Shown: piece after piece, positions 55,533 to 64,000 of the stretch
Layout of the letters: each line of letters begins with the position of its first letter
How positions within the stretch are numbered: the first letter of the stretch is position 1
Assembly: GCA_937773555.1 (NCBI GenBank)
Contig: CALJVT010000007.1
Coordinates: 219,780 to 283,779 of the forward strand
Length of the DNA stretch: 64,000 nt
Source: an uncultured Pseudomonadales bacterium
GTDB lineage: Bacteria; Pseudomonadota; Gammaproteobacteria; Pseudomonadales; Balneatricaceae
Direction of reading: 5' to 3'
Notes under the pieces: model-generated
What the model was told of the DNA's origin: nothing
The model's database searches: none
Seen by the model: only the letters and a program-made list of their open reading frames with translations
Program-made: the position numbers and the translations under genes

Positions 55533-56584
55533 GCAAGATCGCCTTGTAGTTGGCCGCCTTGAATAACACACTGTTCATCTAGGTAAATAGTACAGTTTCG
55601 CACGGGTAAGTCAAAATGACCGTCTGTATAGCGCCCAGCAAACTCATTTGCACCGGTGGAAAACAAAAAATTGCCAGCAAAAGCACGTAGTTCTGTGCCA
55701 TTGGTATCTATTTTATCGTACATAGTGAGTGCTTCATATCTGGCTTTAGGGTTCATACCAAAACCTACATGAGAGACAGCATAGGCGTTTTTATCATTCC
55801 ATGCGGCCCAATAGCGCTTCATTAGCTCAGCGTCAGTGCCTTGCCCATCTATTTTAGTAACAAAGTCGTTTTCTATGGTCAGGGTAACTGGTTGTTCTAA
55901 GTATCGTTTGAAAGTCAGGTTAATATCACCTGCATCTAGCACTAGAGTGCCGTTGACTGTGCCCTGCTTAGGGAAACACACCACCACACCTGCAGGCCAA
56001 TGGGCTAAGGTGCCGGGGCGTTCGGTATAACCCCACACTCCAGCAGTTGGGGCATCTTCAATATCAATGGTAAGGTCGGTGCCAGCCGCCGAGGTCACTC
56101 GCATTTTACTGGCTTGTTTACACAGCTTTGCAGCAGCTTTTACCTTAGGGGTTAACGCTGGGTCGGGTGCTAAACGAGTCAGTATTTCAGGATGTTCGTT
56201 ACTCACCATGAGCACCCTTGCACCACCTTTTAAGAGTTGTGGTAATTCGGCTGCATGTAATAAACCCTCCACAGTACAATCTAACACTAGGGTACTAGCT
56301 GCCAGCGCGCTCAAGGCCGGGCCTGCATGCTGTAGAATTTTAGAGGCCCCTGTGGATCTAACTGGCACAGGCGCGTGCGATGTGGGTGTTGGTATGCGAA
56401 CGTGAAATGCATGGCAACCTATGCGCACGAGAGCTAGTTCTGCCAACTGCAGTAGTATGTCTCTTGATTGGGTCTCTGACAGTATGGCCACTGAATCACC
56501 GGCCACCAAACCACATAACCCAAGGGTTTGCTCAAACGCTGCAAGCCAGGGTGCTTCAATGCGATCATTTAACATGTTTTGCAT
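55529..56584 (-). CDS. NicX-family 2,5-dihydroxypyridine-type ring-cleaving dioxygenase
   Basis: This 351-residue protein matches the P. putida NicX sequence as I remember it, with GTLVLDAGDI, SHVGFGMNPKARYEAL and AFAGNFLFSTGANEFAG, then HFDLPVRNCTIYLDE. The three iron ligands of NicX are kept: H272, H323 and D325. NicX opens 2,5-dihydroxypyridine to N-formylmaleamate. The exact ring here is unknown. It is the first gene of the operon, with the MarR gene divergent. Confidence 0.85.
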   Translation of the reverse strand: MQNMLNDRIEAPWLAAFEQTLGLCGLVAGDSVAILSETQSRDILLQLAELALVRIGCHAFHVRIPTPTSHAPVPVRSTGASKILQHAGPALSALAASTLVLDCTVEGLLHAAELPQLLKGGARVLMVSNEHPEILTRLAPDPALTPKVKAAAKLCKQASKMRVTSAAGTDLTIDIEDAPTAGVWGYTERPGTLAHWPAGVVVCFPKQGTVNGTLVLDAGDINLTFKRYLEQPVTLTIENDFVTKIDGQGTDAELMKRYWAAWNDKNAYAVSHVGFGMNPKARYEALTMYDKIDTNGTELRAFAGNFLFSTGANEFAGRYTDGHFDLPVRNCTIYLDEQCVIQGGQLQGDLA

Positions 56585-56689
56585 ACTCTATTAACATTAT
56601 TATTTTTTCCAGCATAGCACACACATTTTTATATGAAAATGAATACAACTACTCTAATATGTAATAAAAAAGGAACTGTAATTATTAAT

Positions 56690-57127
56690 ATGAGCAAATC
56701 TTTTAGTTTTATAGACGACTACCTAGCTTATCTTTTGGCACGCTCAAGTCACCTGGTAAGTGAGCAGTTTCACCGCCAGATTCAAGATCAAGGCTGGTCT
56801 ACTAATTATTGGCGCATACTGGCTAGCTTATCAGACGAAGACGGCCTGACCTTAACTCAGCTGAATCAAAGGGTGTTATTTAAACAACCGACGTTATCTA
56901 AGCTAGTGGTTAAAATGGAATCAGAAAAACTGTTAAAACGACACCAAGATGATGCTGATAAAAGAGCTGTAAAAATAACAATTTCGCCCAAGGGACGAAC
57001 CCTAATTGCAGATCTATTAGCCCAAGCCAAGGCCCATGAAAAGAAGGTATTAGCCGATTATAGCGAAGAACAGCAACAACTGTTAAAAGCCATGTTACGG
57101 CGCTTAGTAGTGCATTTGCAGGACTAA
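56690..57127 (+). CDS. MarR family transcriptional regulator
   Basis: From the ATG at 56690 the product is 145 residues; AAGGAACTG lies about 14 bases upstream. An upstream ATG at 56633 lacks a ribosome site. The winged helix (LTLTQLNQRVLFKQPTLSKLV) and the RR-type wing (DADKRAVKITISPKG) are typical. It is divergent from the NicX operon, so it is probably its repressor, as NicR is in nic clusters. The ligand is likely the substrate of that operon. Confidence 0.88.
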   Translation: MSKSFSFIDDYLAYLLARSSHLVSEQFHRQIQDQGWSTNYWRILASLSDEDGLTLTQLNQRVLFKQPTLSKLVVKMESEKLLKRHQDDADKRAVKITISPKGRTLIADLLAQAKAHEKKVLADYSEEQQQLLKAMLRRLVVHLQD

Positions 57128-57333
57128 TTCAGGTCTGTTCCATTAGTAGATTGAAGGCCAAATACCAAATACTAATTGCCAATGACGACTAATAAAAATC
57201 AGCACTCTTCCTATATCAATAACCCATTTTTAAAAGTAATATTTAGTTTTCTTGTTGCAAGGCCGATCATATACCAACACACATTTAACAAAATGAAGTG
57301 AGGGCCTTAAGCATAGTATGGAGTTGACTAAGT

Positions 57334-58557
57334 ATGAAACTTGATATCGATTATATTCGAAAGCAATTCCCTGCCTTTGAGCAGAGTTCTCTAAAAGGCC
57401 ACGCATTTTTTGAAAATGCTGGTGGGTCCTATACCTGCAAACCTGTAATAGACCGTTTAACAAGGTACTACAATGAGCGCAAAGTTCAGCCTTATGCGCC
57501 TTATGAGGCATCCACCTTGGCTGGTGCAGAAATGGATGAAGCCCGTGAGCGTCTGGCAGAAATTTTAGGTGTTGATACCGATGAAGTGAGTTTTGGGCCC
57601 TCAACCACACAAAACACTTATGTATTAGCTCAAGCGTTTGGCCAACACTTAAGTACTGGCGATGCCATCGTTGTTACCAATCAAGACCATGAGGCAAATA
57701 CGGGGCCTTGGAGACGATTGTCTGAATGTGGTTTAGAGATCCGAGAGTGGCAAATTGATAGCAGGACTGGGCATCTAAACCTCCAAGACTTAACGAACCT
57801 ATTGGATGAAAAGGTAAAACTGGTTTGTTTCCCACATTGCTCCAATGTTGTTGGTGAGATCAACGATGTAAAGGCAATCTGTGAAGTGATTCATACCGCT
57901 GGCGCATACAGTTGTGTGGATGGCGTAAGCTATGCTCCGCACGGCATTCCAAATGTTGGAGCGTTGGGAGCGGACATTTACCTATTTTCAGCTTACAAAA
58001 CGTTTGGCCCGCATCAAGGAATTATGACCATTAACCGCGAACTGGGTATGGAACTGCCTAATCAAGGGCATTATTTTAATGCCAATGAGCTCTACAAACG
58101 CTTTACTCCAGCAGGGCCAGACCATGCACAAATTGCTGCTAGTGCAGGCATAGCAGACTATATAGACAATGTTTATAGCCACCATACTTCACAAGTATCC
58201 AATGCTAATGGCCGCGGCATGTTTGTGCATGACTTATTTCGGGCTCATGAAACTGAGTTGCTGCAACCATTGTTGGATTATTTAAGTGCAAAAGACTCTG
58301 TGCGCCTTTTAGGGCCCTGTGATGCGGCTAAAAAAGCGGCAACTGTTGCCATTGCTTTAAAAGCAAACCCACTGGCTGTGGCCGCTGAATTAGCACAGCA
58401 TGGCATCATGGCAGGCGGTGGAAACTTTTACGCGGTGAGGTGTTTGCAGGCTCAAGGAATTGATCCAAATCATGGGGTTTTGCGGCTAAGCTTTGTACAC
58501 TACACCCACAAATTTGAGGTTGATAAATTAATAACTGCTTTGCAACAGGTTTTATAG
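57334..58557 (+). CDS. Class V aminotransferase / cysteine-desulfurase-like PLP enzyme
   Basis: This 407-residue PLP enzyme has the internal aldimine Lys K222 in LFSAYKTFGPHQG and the HxN-type DHEANTGPWRRLS stretch, with SCVDGVSYAPHG before it. It resembles the SufS/NifS-like group, including the kynureninase and isopenicillin-epimerase-like members. There is no sulfur-transfer gene near, so cysteine desulfurase activity is not supported by context. It is on the same strand as the MarR gene, 200 bases on. Confidence 0.82.
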   Translation: MKLDIDYIRKQFPAFEQSSLKGHAFFENAGGSYTCKPVIDRLTRYYNERKVQPYAPYEASTLAGAEMDEARERLAEILGVDTDEVSFGPSTTQNTYVLAQAFGQHLSTGDAIVVTNQDHEANTGPWRRLSECGLEIREWQIDSRTGHLNLQDLTNLLDEKVKLVCFPHCSNVVGEINDVKAICEVIHTAGAYSCVDGVSYAPHGIPNVGALGADIYLFSAYKTFGPHQGIMTINRELGMELPNQGHYFNANELYKRFTPAGPDHAQIAASAGIADYIDNVYSHHTSQVSNANGRGMFVHDLFRAHETELLQPLLDYLSAKDSVRLLGPCDAAKKAATVAIALKANPLAVAAELAQHGIMAGGGNFYAVRCLQAQGIDPNHGVLRLSFVHYTHKFEVDKLITALQQVL

Positions 58558-58893
58558 TCCACATTTAAATCGTTGGCTTACATAGCTGTAAACGCTGTGT
58601 CACAAGGCTCAGCTGCTAAAGATTTATGGAACTACGCCACATTATATTAAGTGGCGTTGGGGAGGGGTAGTAGGCGCTAACGCTACTACCCTTGAGAATG
58701 TGGAGGCGAACCCGCACACACATAGTCGTCTAAAAGCTATAGATATATGGAAATTATAAATAGAAAAATAAGTTATACCCCCACTTATACCCCCAATAAG
58801 TAACTAAAAGTAGTTTAATTATCAACTAACTCTTTATACTAATACTCAATAAACACCCCGTCGGTCTGATAAAATCGTGGTTCAAACTTACCG
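58558..58893. other. Structured intergenic stretch
   Basis: It has two neighbouring hairpins: 58634-58657 (ACGCCAC/GTGGCGT, 7 bp) and 58665-58691 (GGGTAGTAG/CTACTACCC, 9 bp). Two TTATACCCCCA units lie 12 bases apart at 58773 and 58785, and a gene fragment lies at 58839-58901. It may be an old integration site or the end of an RNA. Confidence 0.45.
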
Positions 58894-58901
58894 TTAAGCC
58901 G
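58839..58901 (-). pseudogene. Tail fragment related to the zinc-ribbon gene at 63.4 kb
   Basis: On the minus strand, 20 codons and a stop read RLNGKFEPRFYQTDGVFIEY. The protein ending at 63430 ends RLHGMVESKFYKADGSFIES, with 11 of 20 identical. It overlaps the last bases of the DUF2182 gene and has no upstream frame. A paralogous gene seems to have ended here once. Confidence 0.6.
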
Positions 58902-59727
58902 AACCCATTAGATATACGCCTGCAACAATGAGCCCGCTACCAGCCAATCGTGCAATATATTTACCTTGCGGCAAGCCTTTTTCTAACAATACATACAAGG
59001 TTAAACCGGCAATCCAATATAGGTTCATCACGCCGCCCACAAACAATAGTGCCATTAAAGCCCAACAGCAACCGAGGCAATATGCACCATGATGCATTCC
59101 CAACCTGAGGGCGCCTTTGCTGCCGGGACTATGGTGTTGAGCAATGAACTGAGCGGGGGCACGACAGCGTGATAAGCAGGCATTTTTAATGGCAGTGAAT
59201 TGATAGATGCCTACCAACACCATCAAAACGCCAGCCACCGTTTGCGACTTGATGACCATCATTGGCCCGCTAAACACACCCACCTCCTGCAGCCCCCTCT
59301 GCAAAATGGTTGCAACAGCGCTAAACAAGGCCCACGCCAGAAGGTACCCCAATAACAGAAACCCCGTATAGCCTGCGGCTCGGTGCCCGTCTTGCCCTTG
59401 GCGCTTAACGACAGTGAAGAGCATGAGCAACGGCACTGCGCTCGGGGTCATCATAGCCACCATCATAATCCACCACATCAAGAACAGCAGAACCCAATTA
59501 GCGGGTTGCCCCTGGGCGGTCATCACCATAGGTTTAGCCATGGAATTTGCCATTGATGTCATGTCAATGGCGCTCATGTTCATACCTACGCCCAGCACTG
59601 TGTAGGCCCCGGCAACAGCAACCAGCAATGTAACGGCTACGGCCACAATCACTCGATCGTGGCGCAATAGCCGTTCTATAACACTGATTGGCTGTTGCTC
59701 GCCCTGCATTTGCGGGTGATTATCCAT
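58894..59727 (-). CDS. DUF2182 membrane protein (predicted metal-binding)
   Basis: This 277-residue integral membrane protein has about seven hydrophobic segments and the DUF2182 hallmarks: WWIMMVAMMTPSAVPLLMLF, a KNACLSRCRAP Cys pair and GMHHGAYCLGCCWALM. It follows the DUF1326 gene without a gap, and the pair recurs in many Proteobacteria. The Cys, His and Met suggest metal binding or transport; that is not established. Confidence 0.88.
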   Translation of the reverse strand: MDNHPQMQGEQQPISVIERLLRHDRVIVAVAVTLLVAVAGAYTVLGVGMNMSAIDMTSMANSMAKPMVMTAQGQPANWVLLFLMWWIMMVAMMTPSAVPLLMLFTVVKRQGQDGHRAAGYTGFLLLGYLLAWALFSAVATILQRGLQEVGVFSGPMMVIKSQTVAGVLMVLVGIYQFTAIKNACLSRCRAPAQFIAQHHSPGSKGALRLGMHHGAYCLGCCWALMALLFVGGVMNLYWIAGLTLYVLLEKGLPQGKYIARLAGSGLIVAGVYLMGSA

Positions 59728-60357
59728 CTAGACTACGCCTTGGCCCGTTAAATTGAGCTTGGCAATGTGGGCATGGGTGGCCTCAAACGATAGATCGATA
59801 ACGCCGCCCTTGGTATTGGAGGTACCAGATGCCATCTCGGCCTGCCTAAATTCAAAGCTATCGGTGAGTTGAATGGAGATTCGGTGTGGTTCTCCGCTCA
59901 CAATGTTGGGGATAGGCGCTACAGCAATATCGAAAATACCCCCAACTTTGGCGCTTCCAACGCGACTATCAATGTCCCAATCTAGCTCAATAGGTGCACT
60001 AAGCGTAGGGTGCTGGGTTGGGCTTGTAGCATTAAATACGTACCACATGGTGGCCATTTCTTCCGTATCCTTGCCAGACATAATGGCTTCTAAAGCCGCC
60101 TTTTGCTCAATACTTGCAGAGTCACCAATAATCAACTGATATTGCCCGTTGCCTTCGTGGATAGCTCCAGGCCAGTAATACACCCCGGCCGCTCGCAGGC
60201 CATCTAACGATACATCACCGTAGTGACCTTTGGTGATGTTAAATACAGCTACCGCTTGGCAGCTTCCGCCCGTTGGTAATACGCCAAATTGGCAAGGGCA
60301 GCCAAAATTACAATTACAGTTGGCCATTTCTTGGCCGTCAATATTCCAATCAATCAT
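59728..60357 (-). CDS. DUF1326 family protein
   Basis: From the ATG at 60357, preceded by AAGGAGAGGAAGC, the product is 209 residues. The defining Cys motif is ANCNCNFGCPCQFG near residue 12, with two CxC pairs, followed by WPGAIHEGNG and a C-terminal beta-rich part. The Cys-rich head probably binds metal. It is coupled to the DUF2182 gene (1 base apart). The frame is open 17 codons farther up, but the site favours this start. Confidence 0.86.
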   Translation of the reverse strand: MIDWNIDGQEMANCNCNFGCPCQFGVLPTGGSCQAVAVFNITKGHYGDVSLDGLRAAGVYYWPGAIHEGNGQYQLIIGDSASIEQKAALEAIMSGKDTEEMATMWYVFNATSPTQHPTLSAPIELDWDIDSRVGSAKVGGIFDIAVAPIPNIVSGEPHRISIQLTDSFEFRQAEMASGTSNTKGGVIDLSFEATHAHIAKLNLTGQGVV

Positions 60358-60461
60358 TAGCTTCCTCTCCTTATAAACCCGTTGGCTCAGTCTTTCGACC
60401 ACCAACATATAAGCCCAACTAGCCGTATGCTCCTCAGGCCTTCGTTAACAATATCCACCCA

Positions 60462-60587
60462 CTAAGCATCAGTCATGCTGCTGTTACTTTGATGACGTAC
60501 AAAAATGAAATCATCGTCATACAAATCATTCAACTTATCAGCGTCTTTGGCATCAGTAGCCGCCGCCATTGCATTATAAATCGACAT
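60462..60587 (-). pseudogene. Truncated NTF2/SnoaL-like gene
   Basis: A 41-codon ORF with a good AGGAGAG site before the ATG at 60587. The product (MSIYNAMAAATDAKDADKLN, then LYDDDFIFVRHQ) is the first third of a SnoaL-like/NTF2 protein and stops at TAG. I think it is a truncated gene, still translated perhaps. Confidence 0.5.
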
Positions 60588-60606
60588 ATCTCTCCTTTGT
60601 AGCTGA

Positions 60607-60886
60607 TTAATTAATATGATTTAGTGTAACTGTGCCGATAATAGACTCCAATGAGACAATGTCGGGGTTTGCAATGCGCTTATCTCTTGCCGCATCGGCT
60701 TTGTCCATAGCTTCTTGGCTTTCATAAATTGAGACTGCAATGGTTTTATTGCCGTCTGCTAGAATACCAAATAAGCTGTTCAGCAGACGGGAATTCATTA
60801 GGGGCTTTTGCTTCGTAGCTCAATACTGAAGCATCTGCCACTGCTTCAGAACATAAAGTAACTGTGGTTATTCGTACAATTGACAT
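60607..60886 (-). pseudogene. Frameshifted antibiotic-biosynthesis-monooxygenase-like gene
   Basis: The first frame from ATG 60886 (MSIVRITTVTLCSEAVADA) stays open for about 46 codons and stops, while the second half continues in another frame from the internal ATG at 60798 (GNKTIAVSIYESQEAMDKAD, then ARDKRIANPDIVSLESI). Together they make one small ABM-type dimeric barrel protein. A shift near 60790 breaks it, if the read is right. Confidence 0.5.
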
Positions 60887-60916
60887 ATGGCTGGCCTATA
60901 AAAACTTACGGGGTTG

Positions 60917-61219
60917 TTACATTCCTCGAGTAACTCGAGTCGGGCCTTCCAAAATACTAAATGGTTTGGCCGTGGCATTGACCAACGCTGGATTGCCACC
61001 AACACCTGCAAACAGCTCAGACGCCAGAAAACCATCTAGGGCTGCTTGGTCTTGAAATAAATAAATGCCGCCATAGGTGTTATTCGCTTCGTCGGCTAAC
61101 CAATGTTTTGAGATTAATCCTGGTGCTGCGGCAAAGGCCGGTGCTAATTCGTTACATACACCCTCGTAGTCACTGCGGGTGATTCCATCAAGGTTAAAGT
61201 TGATTATAAGTGCTTGCAT
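60917..61219 (-). CDS. YdhR-type putative mono-oxygenase
   Basis: From the ATG at 61219 with AAGGAGTTAG upstream, the product is 100 residues. It has the YdhR-like opening MQALIINFNLDGITRSDYE, then FAAAPGLISKHWLADE and GGIYLFQDQAALDGFL. YdhR is a small dimeric ferredoxin-like fold. It is the first gene of the unit that runs to DUF2182 and is divergent from the regulator at 61423. Confidence 0.8.
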   Translation of the reverse strand: MQALIINFNLDGITRSDYEGVCNELAPAFAAAPGLISKHWLADEANNTYGGIYLFQDQAALDGFLASELFAGVGGNPALVNATAKPFSILEGPTRVTRGM

Positions 61220-61422
61220 TGCTAACTCCTTGAACATAATTCCTATTTTTATAGCCCAGTCACAGTGACTAATCTCTTTAGAAATTAACAGAGCGCGGCA
61301 TAGGTTTCTACGAATGTTGATGAGAATCTCATGAGAATTTAGTTGAGTCATGCTAGTCATCGTATAGAAATGGGTTAGTATGAGTTAAGCGTCATTAACC
61401 AAGCAAAGGCTGTTACTCCGTA

Positions 61423-63312
61423 ATGCTTACTAGACGAATCACCCGCAAGGCAGAATTAGAACTACTTGAGCCATTGTTAGCCAGTGGCAGCACACGAGTG
61501 CTGTATATCCATGGCATTTCTGGCATTGGCAAAACCACCTTATTGCAACAGCTAGGGCAGATCGCTCCCATTTTGCATTTAGACTGTGCTCAAATAGAGC
61601 CTACTGATACGGGCCTTTTACAGGCTTTGGATGGCGCTATCGGCGCACCAGGAGAGCCCTTAGAATTAGATTCCTTAGCCCAACTAAGATTATCACCTAC
61701 TCTTATTGCTCTTGATCATTACGAATCCCTAAAACTGTTAGACATGTGGATAAGACAATTTTTATCCCCGCAACTGCCTCCCCAAATCACCCTAGTTCTG
61801 TGCTCGCGGCAACCTCCCCACAATGATTGGCTTATTAATGATAATGGGTACGGCCAATTTAAAACCTTAGAATTAGGGCCGCTCGGTGCCGATCAATCAC
61901 ATCAACTATTACAGCACTATGGCGTAGAAGAAGGCCGAGTAGAACCTTTGTTAAAGATGGCTCAAGGCCATCCTTTAGCTCTATATTTGGCGGCTTGTAG
62001 CCAACACAGGTTGCAATTACCTGATACACCAAACACCAATTTTGAATGGGCACTTACGCATTTAACAGACGCCTTTTTAGCGCAGGTAGAAAACCCAAGA
62101 TTACGCAAAGCCATAGAGGCCAGTAGCGTTACCCGTAGGTTAACCAAACCCTTATTGCGGGCACTGCTTAAACAAGACGATATAGATGCCGAATACCAAG
62201 GTATAGAAGAGCTCGACTTTGTGAGCAGCAATAGTGACGGCCTACACATTCATGACCTAGTGCGTAATTTGGTGGCTCGATGTTATAAAGCGAGTGATCC
62301 AGAAGCCTATCGCCAGCACCAGCAAAACTGCTGGTGGTGGCTACAACAAGACTTAGATAAAGCCGCCGGCCATGATTATTGGCGACATACTGCAGACCTG
62401 TTGTACCTGATAGAAAACCCTCACGTAAGGGAGGCCTTTTTTCCATGCGGTAGCCAAATCGTAGCCGTAGAACCAGCCCTTGCAACAGACTATGAGAACA
62501 TCATGGCCATGGTTAACCAGCACGATGGCCCACAAGCCAAAGCCATCATGGCCGACTTATGGAACCTATGCCCTAGTGGCTTTGGTGTGGTACGTGAAGA
62601 TCAACACACATTACAAGGTTTTGCCTGTGTATTTGAAGTCAGCCAAGTGGCTCACAGCAAAGACCCAGTGATCCAGTCTATACTCACACACCTAGAGGCC
62701 TACCCTGTCCCTCAAGGCCAAACGGTATTGATTACAAGGCGATGGCTAAGTCGAAAAGAAGGCGAGCTCCCCTCTGCGGCACAGGGTGCGTTTTGGTTAG
62801 ATTGCAAACGTCTCTATATGGCTTTTAAACCCTCTATGCGCCGAATTTACCTAGTGATAAAACAGCCGCCTGCCTACCAAGAAGTCATGCAGGTGCTTGG
62901 CTTTAAGGAGGCCACCAACACCTACTTAGAAGTCGAGGGCACTGGCTACCATTGCATGGCCAACGACATGGGCCCGGGGTCTGTGGATGGCTGGCTTACG
63001 GGCTTAGCCGAACGTGAACTTGGTGTTATGCAACGGTTTCGTTTACAGGTAGAAGGACGACAATTATTGGTCGATGATCAACTACTAGATCTTACACCAC
63101 TCGAGTTTGGCGTAGCTCAATGTTTATTAGCTCGGCCAGGGCGCACAGTAAGCCGTGAACACCTACTACAACAGGTGTGGCACACTGATTACCAAGGGGG
63201 GAGCAATGTTGTGGATGCCGTGGTGCGTACTCTGCGTAAGAAGCTAGCCGCCCATGCCAGTGCCATTGCCACAGTGACGGGTGTAGGTTATCGGCTTAAT
63301 TTAGAAACCTGA
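61423..63312 (+). CDS. STAND-type ATPase with a C-terminal OmpR-like winged helix
   Basis: This 629-residue regulator has an N-terminal ATPase with P-loop GISGIGKTTL (31-40) and a LIALDHYESL Walker B-like part. The middle (about 370-500) has a GNAT-like look. The last 95 residues are a Trans_reg_C winged helix (LTPLEFGVAQCLLARPGRTV, then REHLLQQVW and VRTLRKKL). OmpR-type helices mostly sit with receiver domains or at the N-terminus of SARPs. I infer it senses a ligand and controls the divergent YdhR-DUF1326-DUF2182 unit. Confidence 0.8.
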   Translation: MLTRRITRKAELELLEPLLASGSTRVLYIHGISGIGKTTLLQQLGQIAPILHLDCAQIEPTDTGLLQALDGAIGAPGEPLELDSLAQLRLSPTLIALDHYESLKLLDMWIRQFLSPQLPPQITLVLCSRQPPHNDWLINDNGYGQFKTLELGPLGADQSHQLLQHYGVEEGRVEPLLKMAQGHPLALYLAACSQHRLQLPDTPNTNFEWALTHLTDAFLAQVENPRLRKAIEASSVTRRLTKPLLRALLKQDDIDAEYQGIEELDFVSSNSDGLHIHDLVRNLVARCYKASDPEAYRQHQQNCWWWLQQDLDKAAGHDYWRHTADLLYLIENPHVREAFFPCGSQIVAVEPALATDYENIMAMVNQHDGPQAKAIMADLWNLCPSGFGVVREDQHTLQGFACVFEVSQVAHSKDPVIQSILTHLEAYPVPQGQTVLITRRWLSRKEGELPSAAQGAFWLDCKRLYMAFKPSMRRIYLVIKQPPAYQEVMQVLGFKEATNTYLEVEGTGYHCMANDMGPGSVDGWLTGLAERELGVMQRFRLQVEGRQLLVDDQLLDLTPLEFGVAQCLLARPGRTVSREHLLQQVWHTDYQGGSNVVDAVVRTLRKKLAAHASAIATVTGVGYRLNLET

Positions 63313-63429
63313 TATTACGTGACTAATTTCACTATCATTAATTAGCCAGTCTAGATAACACTCTACTAAAACCTCACTTTCACTAAATGTTATAGTGTTC
63401 GTCATATTTTATTATGATGTCTACTCAGA

Positions 63430-64000
63430 CTAAGACTCTATAAAACTCCCATCGGCCTTATAGAACTTAGACTCAACCATACCATGAAGTCGGACGTTAT
63501 CAGCCTTCTCATAAAACGTACCGCCACAACCTGGATGCTCAAAGTCAGTGTTGCGTTCCCCATGATACATAAAGCCACGAACGTCTAGATCTCCCCCTTC
63601 CTTGGCAGGCTTGTAGGGAACAACAACATAACTACTGCACTTCAAACATCGCTCTTGGCCAGTCCTTGCTTTAGCTAGCTCAATGTATTTCGCGTAACTA
63701 TTAATGGTCTCAATAGTCGAATCTATCCACTCTCGGCGTGATTTGAATAACACATTGAGGATATTCGCAAAAACCGTACCCGTATCACGGCGAATAGAAT
63801 ATAAGTTAGACCTGATCTCACCAGCCGCCTTAGACGTATCGCTAAAATCTTCAATGGCAGTAATGCTTTGACAGCCATTGCACCAGCCTAGTTGCCTTTC
63901 AAGGTTAAACTGACCTTCGTCATCTTTGTAGTAATATTGGCCATTGGTGGCGTTACTCGACGATCTGTAATCACATTGGGTACACAGTATGGAATACGAA
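63430..64000 (-). CDS. Zinc-ribbon protein, N-terminus off the right edge
   Basis: The minus-strand frame is open from the window edge to the TAG at 63430, about 189 codons. Four Cys pairs are seen: LCTQC, WCNGC, RCLKC and the CGGTF turn. They suggest two zinc ribbons. The middle has a helical ANILNVLFKSRREWIDSTI stretch. I do not recognise the family. The tail is copied as a fragment at 58839-58901. The start lies beyond the window, probably only a few codons. Confidence 0.6.
   Translation of the reverse strand, partial: SYSILCTQCDYRSSSNATNGQYYYKDDEGQFNLERQLGWCNGCQSITAIEDFSDTSKAAGEIRSNLYSIRRDTGTVFANILNVLFKSRREWIDSTIETINSYAKYIELAKARTGQERCLKCSSYVVVPYKPAKEGGDLDVRGFMYHGERNTDFEHPGCGGTFYEKADNVRLHGMVESKFYKADGSFIES

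Noticed and set aside
58839-63495. Idea that the two matching gene tails are att sites of one element
   Set aside because: The protein tails match, but DNA identity is only moderate (about 60% by eye), too low for a fresh integration duplication.

Overview
The window reads as a chromosome segment of a marine gammaproteobacterium. The evidence is the recC-recB-recD order, E. coli-type YqjG/pirin/DoxX/LysR and YghU genes, an Ecoli-like QueF, TRAP transport, a DddP-type (DMSP lyase) protein and tRNA-Ser(GGA) and tRNA-Leu(UAA) genes that look gammaproteobacterial. No rRNA or ribosomal marker is present, so the assignment stays at class level.

Layout. 1-5.7 kb: start of a propionyl-CoA synthetase, a photolyase/cryptochrome-like protein without two of the usual Fe-S cysteines, a DddP-like M24 enzyme with a downstream amidase, and a DMT exporter. 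5.7-12.2 kb: an atypical metallo-beta-lactamase-fold protein, a CDGSH/glutamate-synthase fusion, then a redox module (glutathionyl-hydroquinone reductase, pirin, DoxX, and a divergent LysR) plus a 48-residue Cys-rich protein. 12-18 kb: small metabolic and membrane genes, including a 4-TM protein with a paralogue 35 kb away.

18-27.4 kb is accessory DNA. A secreted protein with a degenerate zincin-like motif shares a 21-bp perfect inverted repeat with a wrecked integrase/IS-transposase fusion. Next comes a 7.4-kb integrative element bracketed by two 118-bp direct repeats, each holding a complete tRNA-Ser(GGA) gene. The element encodes a tyrosine integrase, a serine recombinase, a phage-type helicase with a coupled small ORF, and a large secreted lyase-like cargo protein with a duplicated C-terminal domain.

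27.4-49.5 kb is core-like: nitroreductase, QueF, an ABC exporter pair, a P-loop kinase-like protein, RecBCD, YaeQ, an Lrp-type regulator, CbiX with a His-rich tail, YghU, and a TAXI-type TRAP transporter with a hairpin between its two genes. 49.5-51.9 kb is gene-poor, holding decayed fragments, the second 4-TM paralogue and tRNA-Leu(UAA).

51.9-57.1 kb is a catabolic operon: a NicX-family ring-cleaving dioxygenase, an alpha/beta hydrolase, an acyl-CoA-dehydrogenase-like protein without the usual catalytic Glu, and an AMP-forming ligase, with a divergent MarR regulator. I think this is the best candidate for an undescribed pathway, because a pyridine-type ring dioxygenase is coupled to CoA-ester chemistry and the known maleamate genes are absent. 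A class V aminotransferase follows.

58.8-63.3 kb holds a DUF2182/DUF1326 pair with several small decaying ORFs, divergent from a large regulator that joins a STAND-type ATPase to a C-terminal OmpR-type winged helix. The window ends in a zinc-ribbon protein whose C-terminal tail is echoed as a fragment at 58.84 kb.
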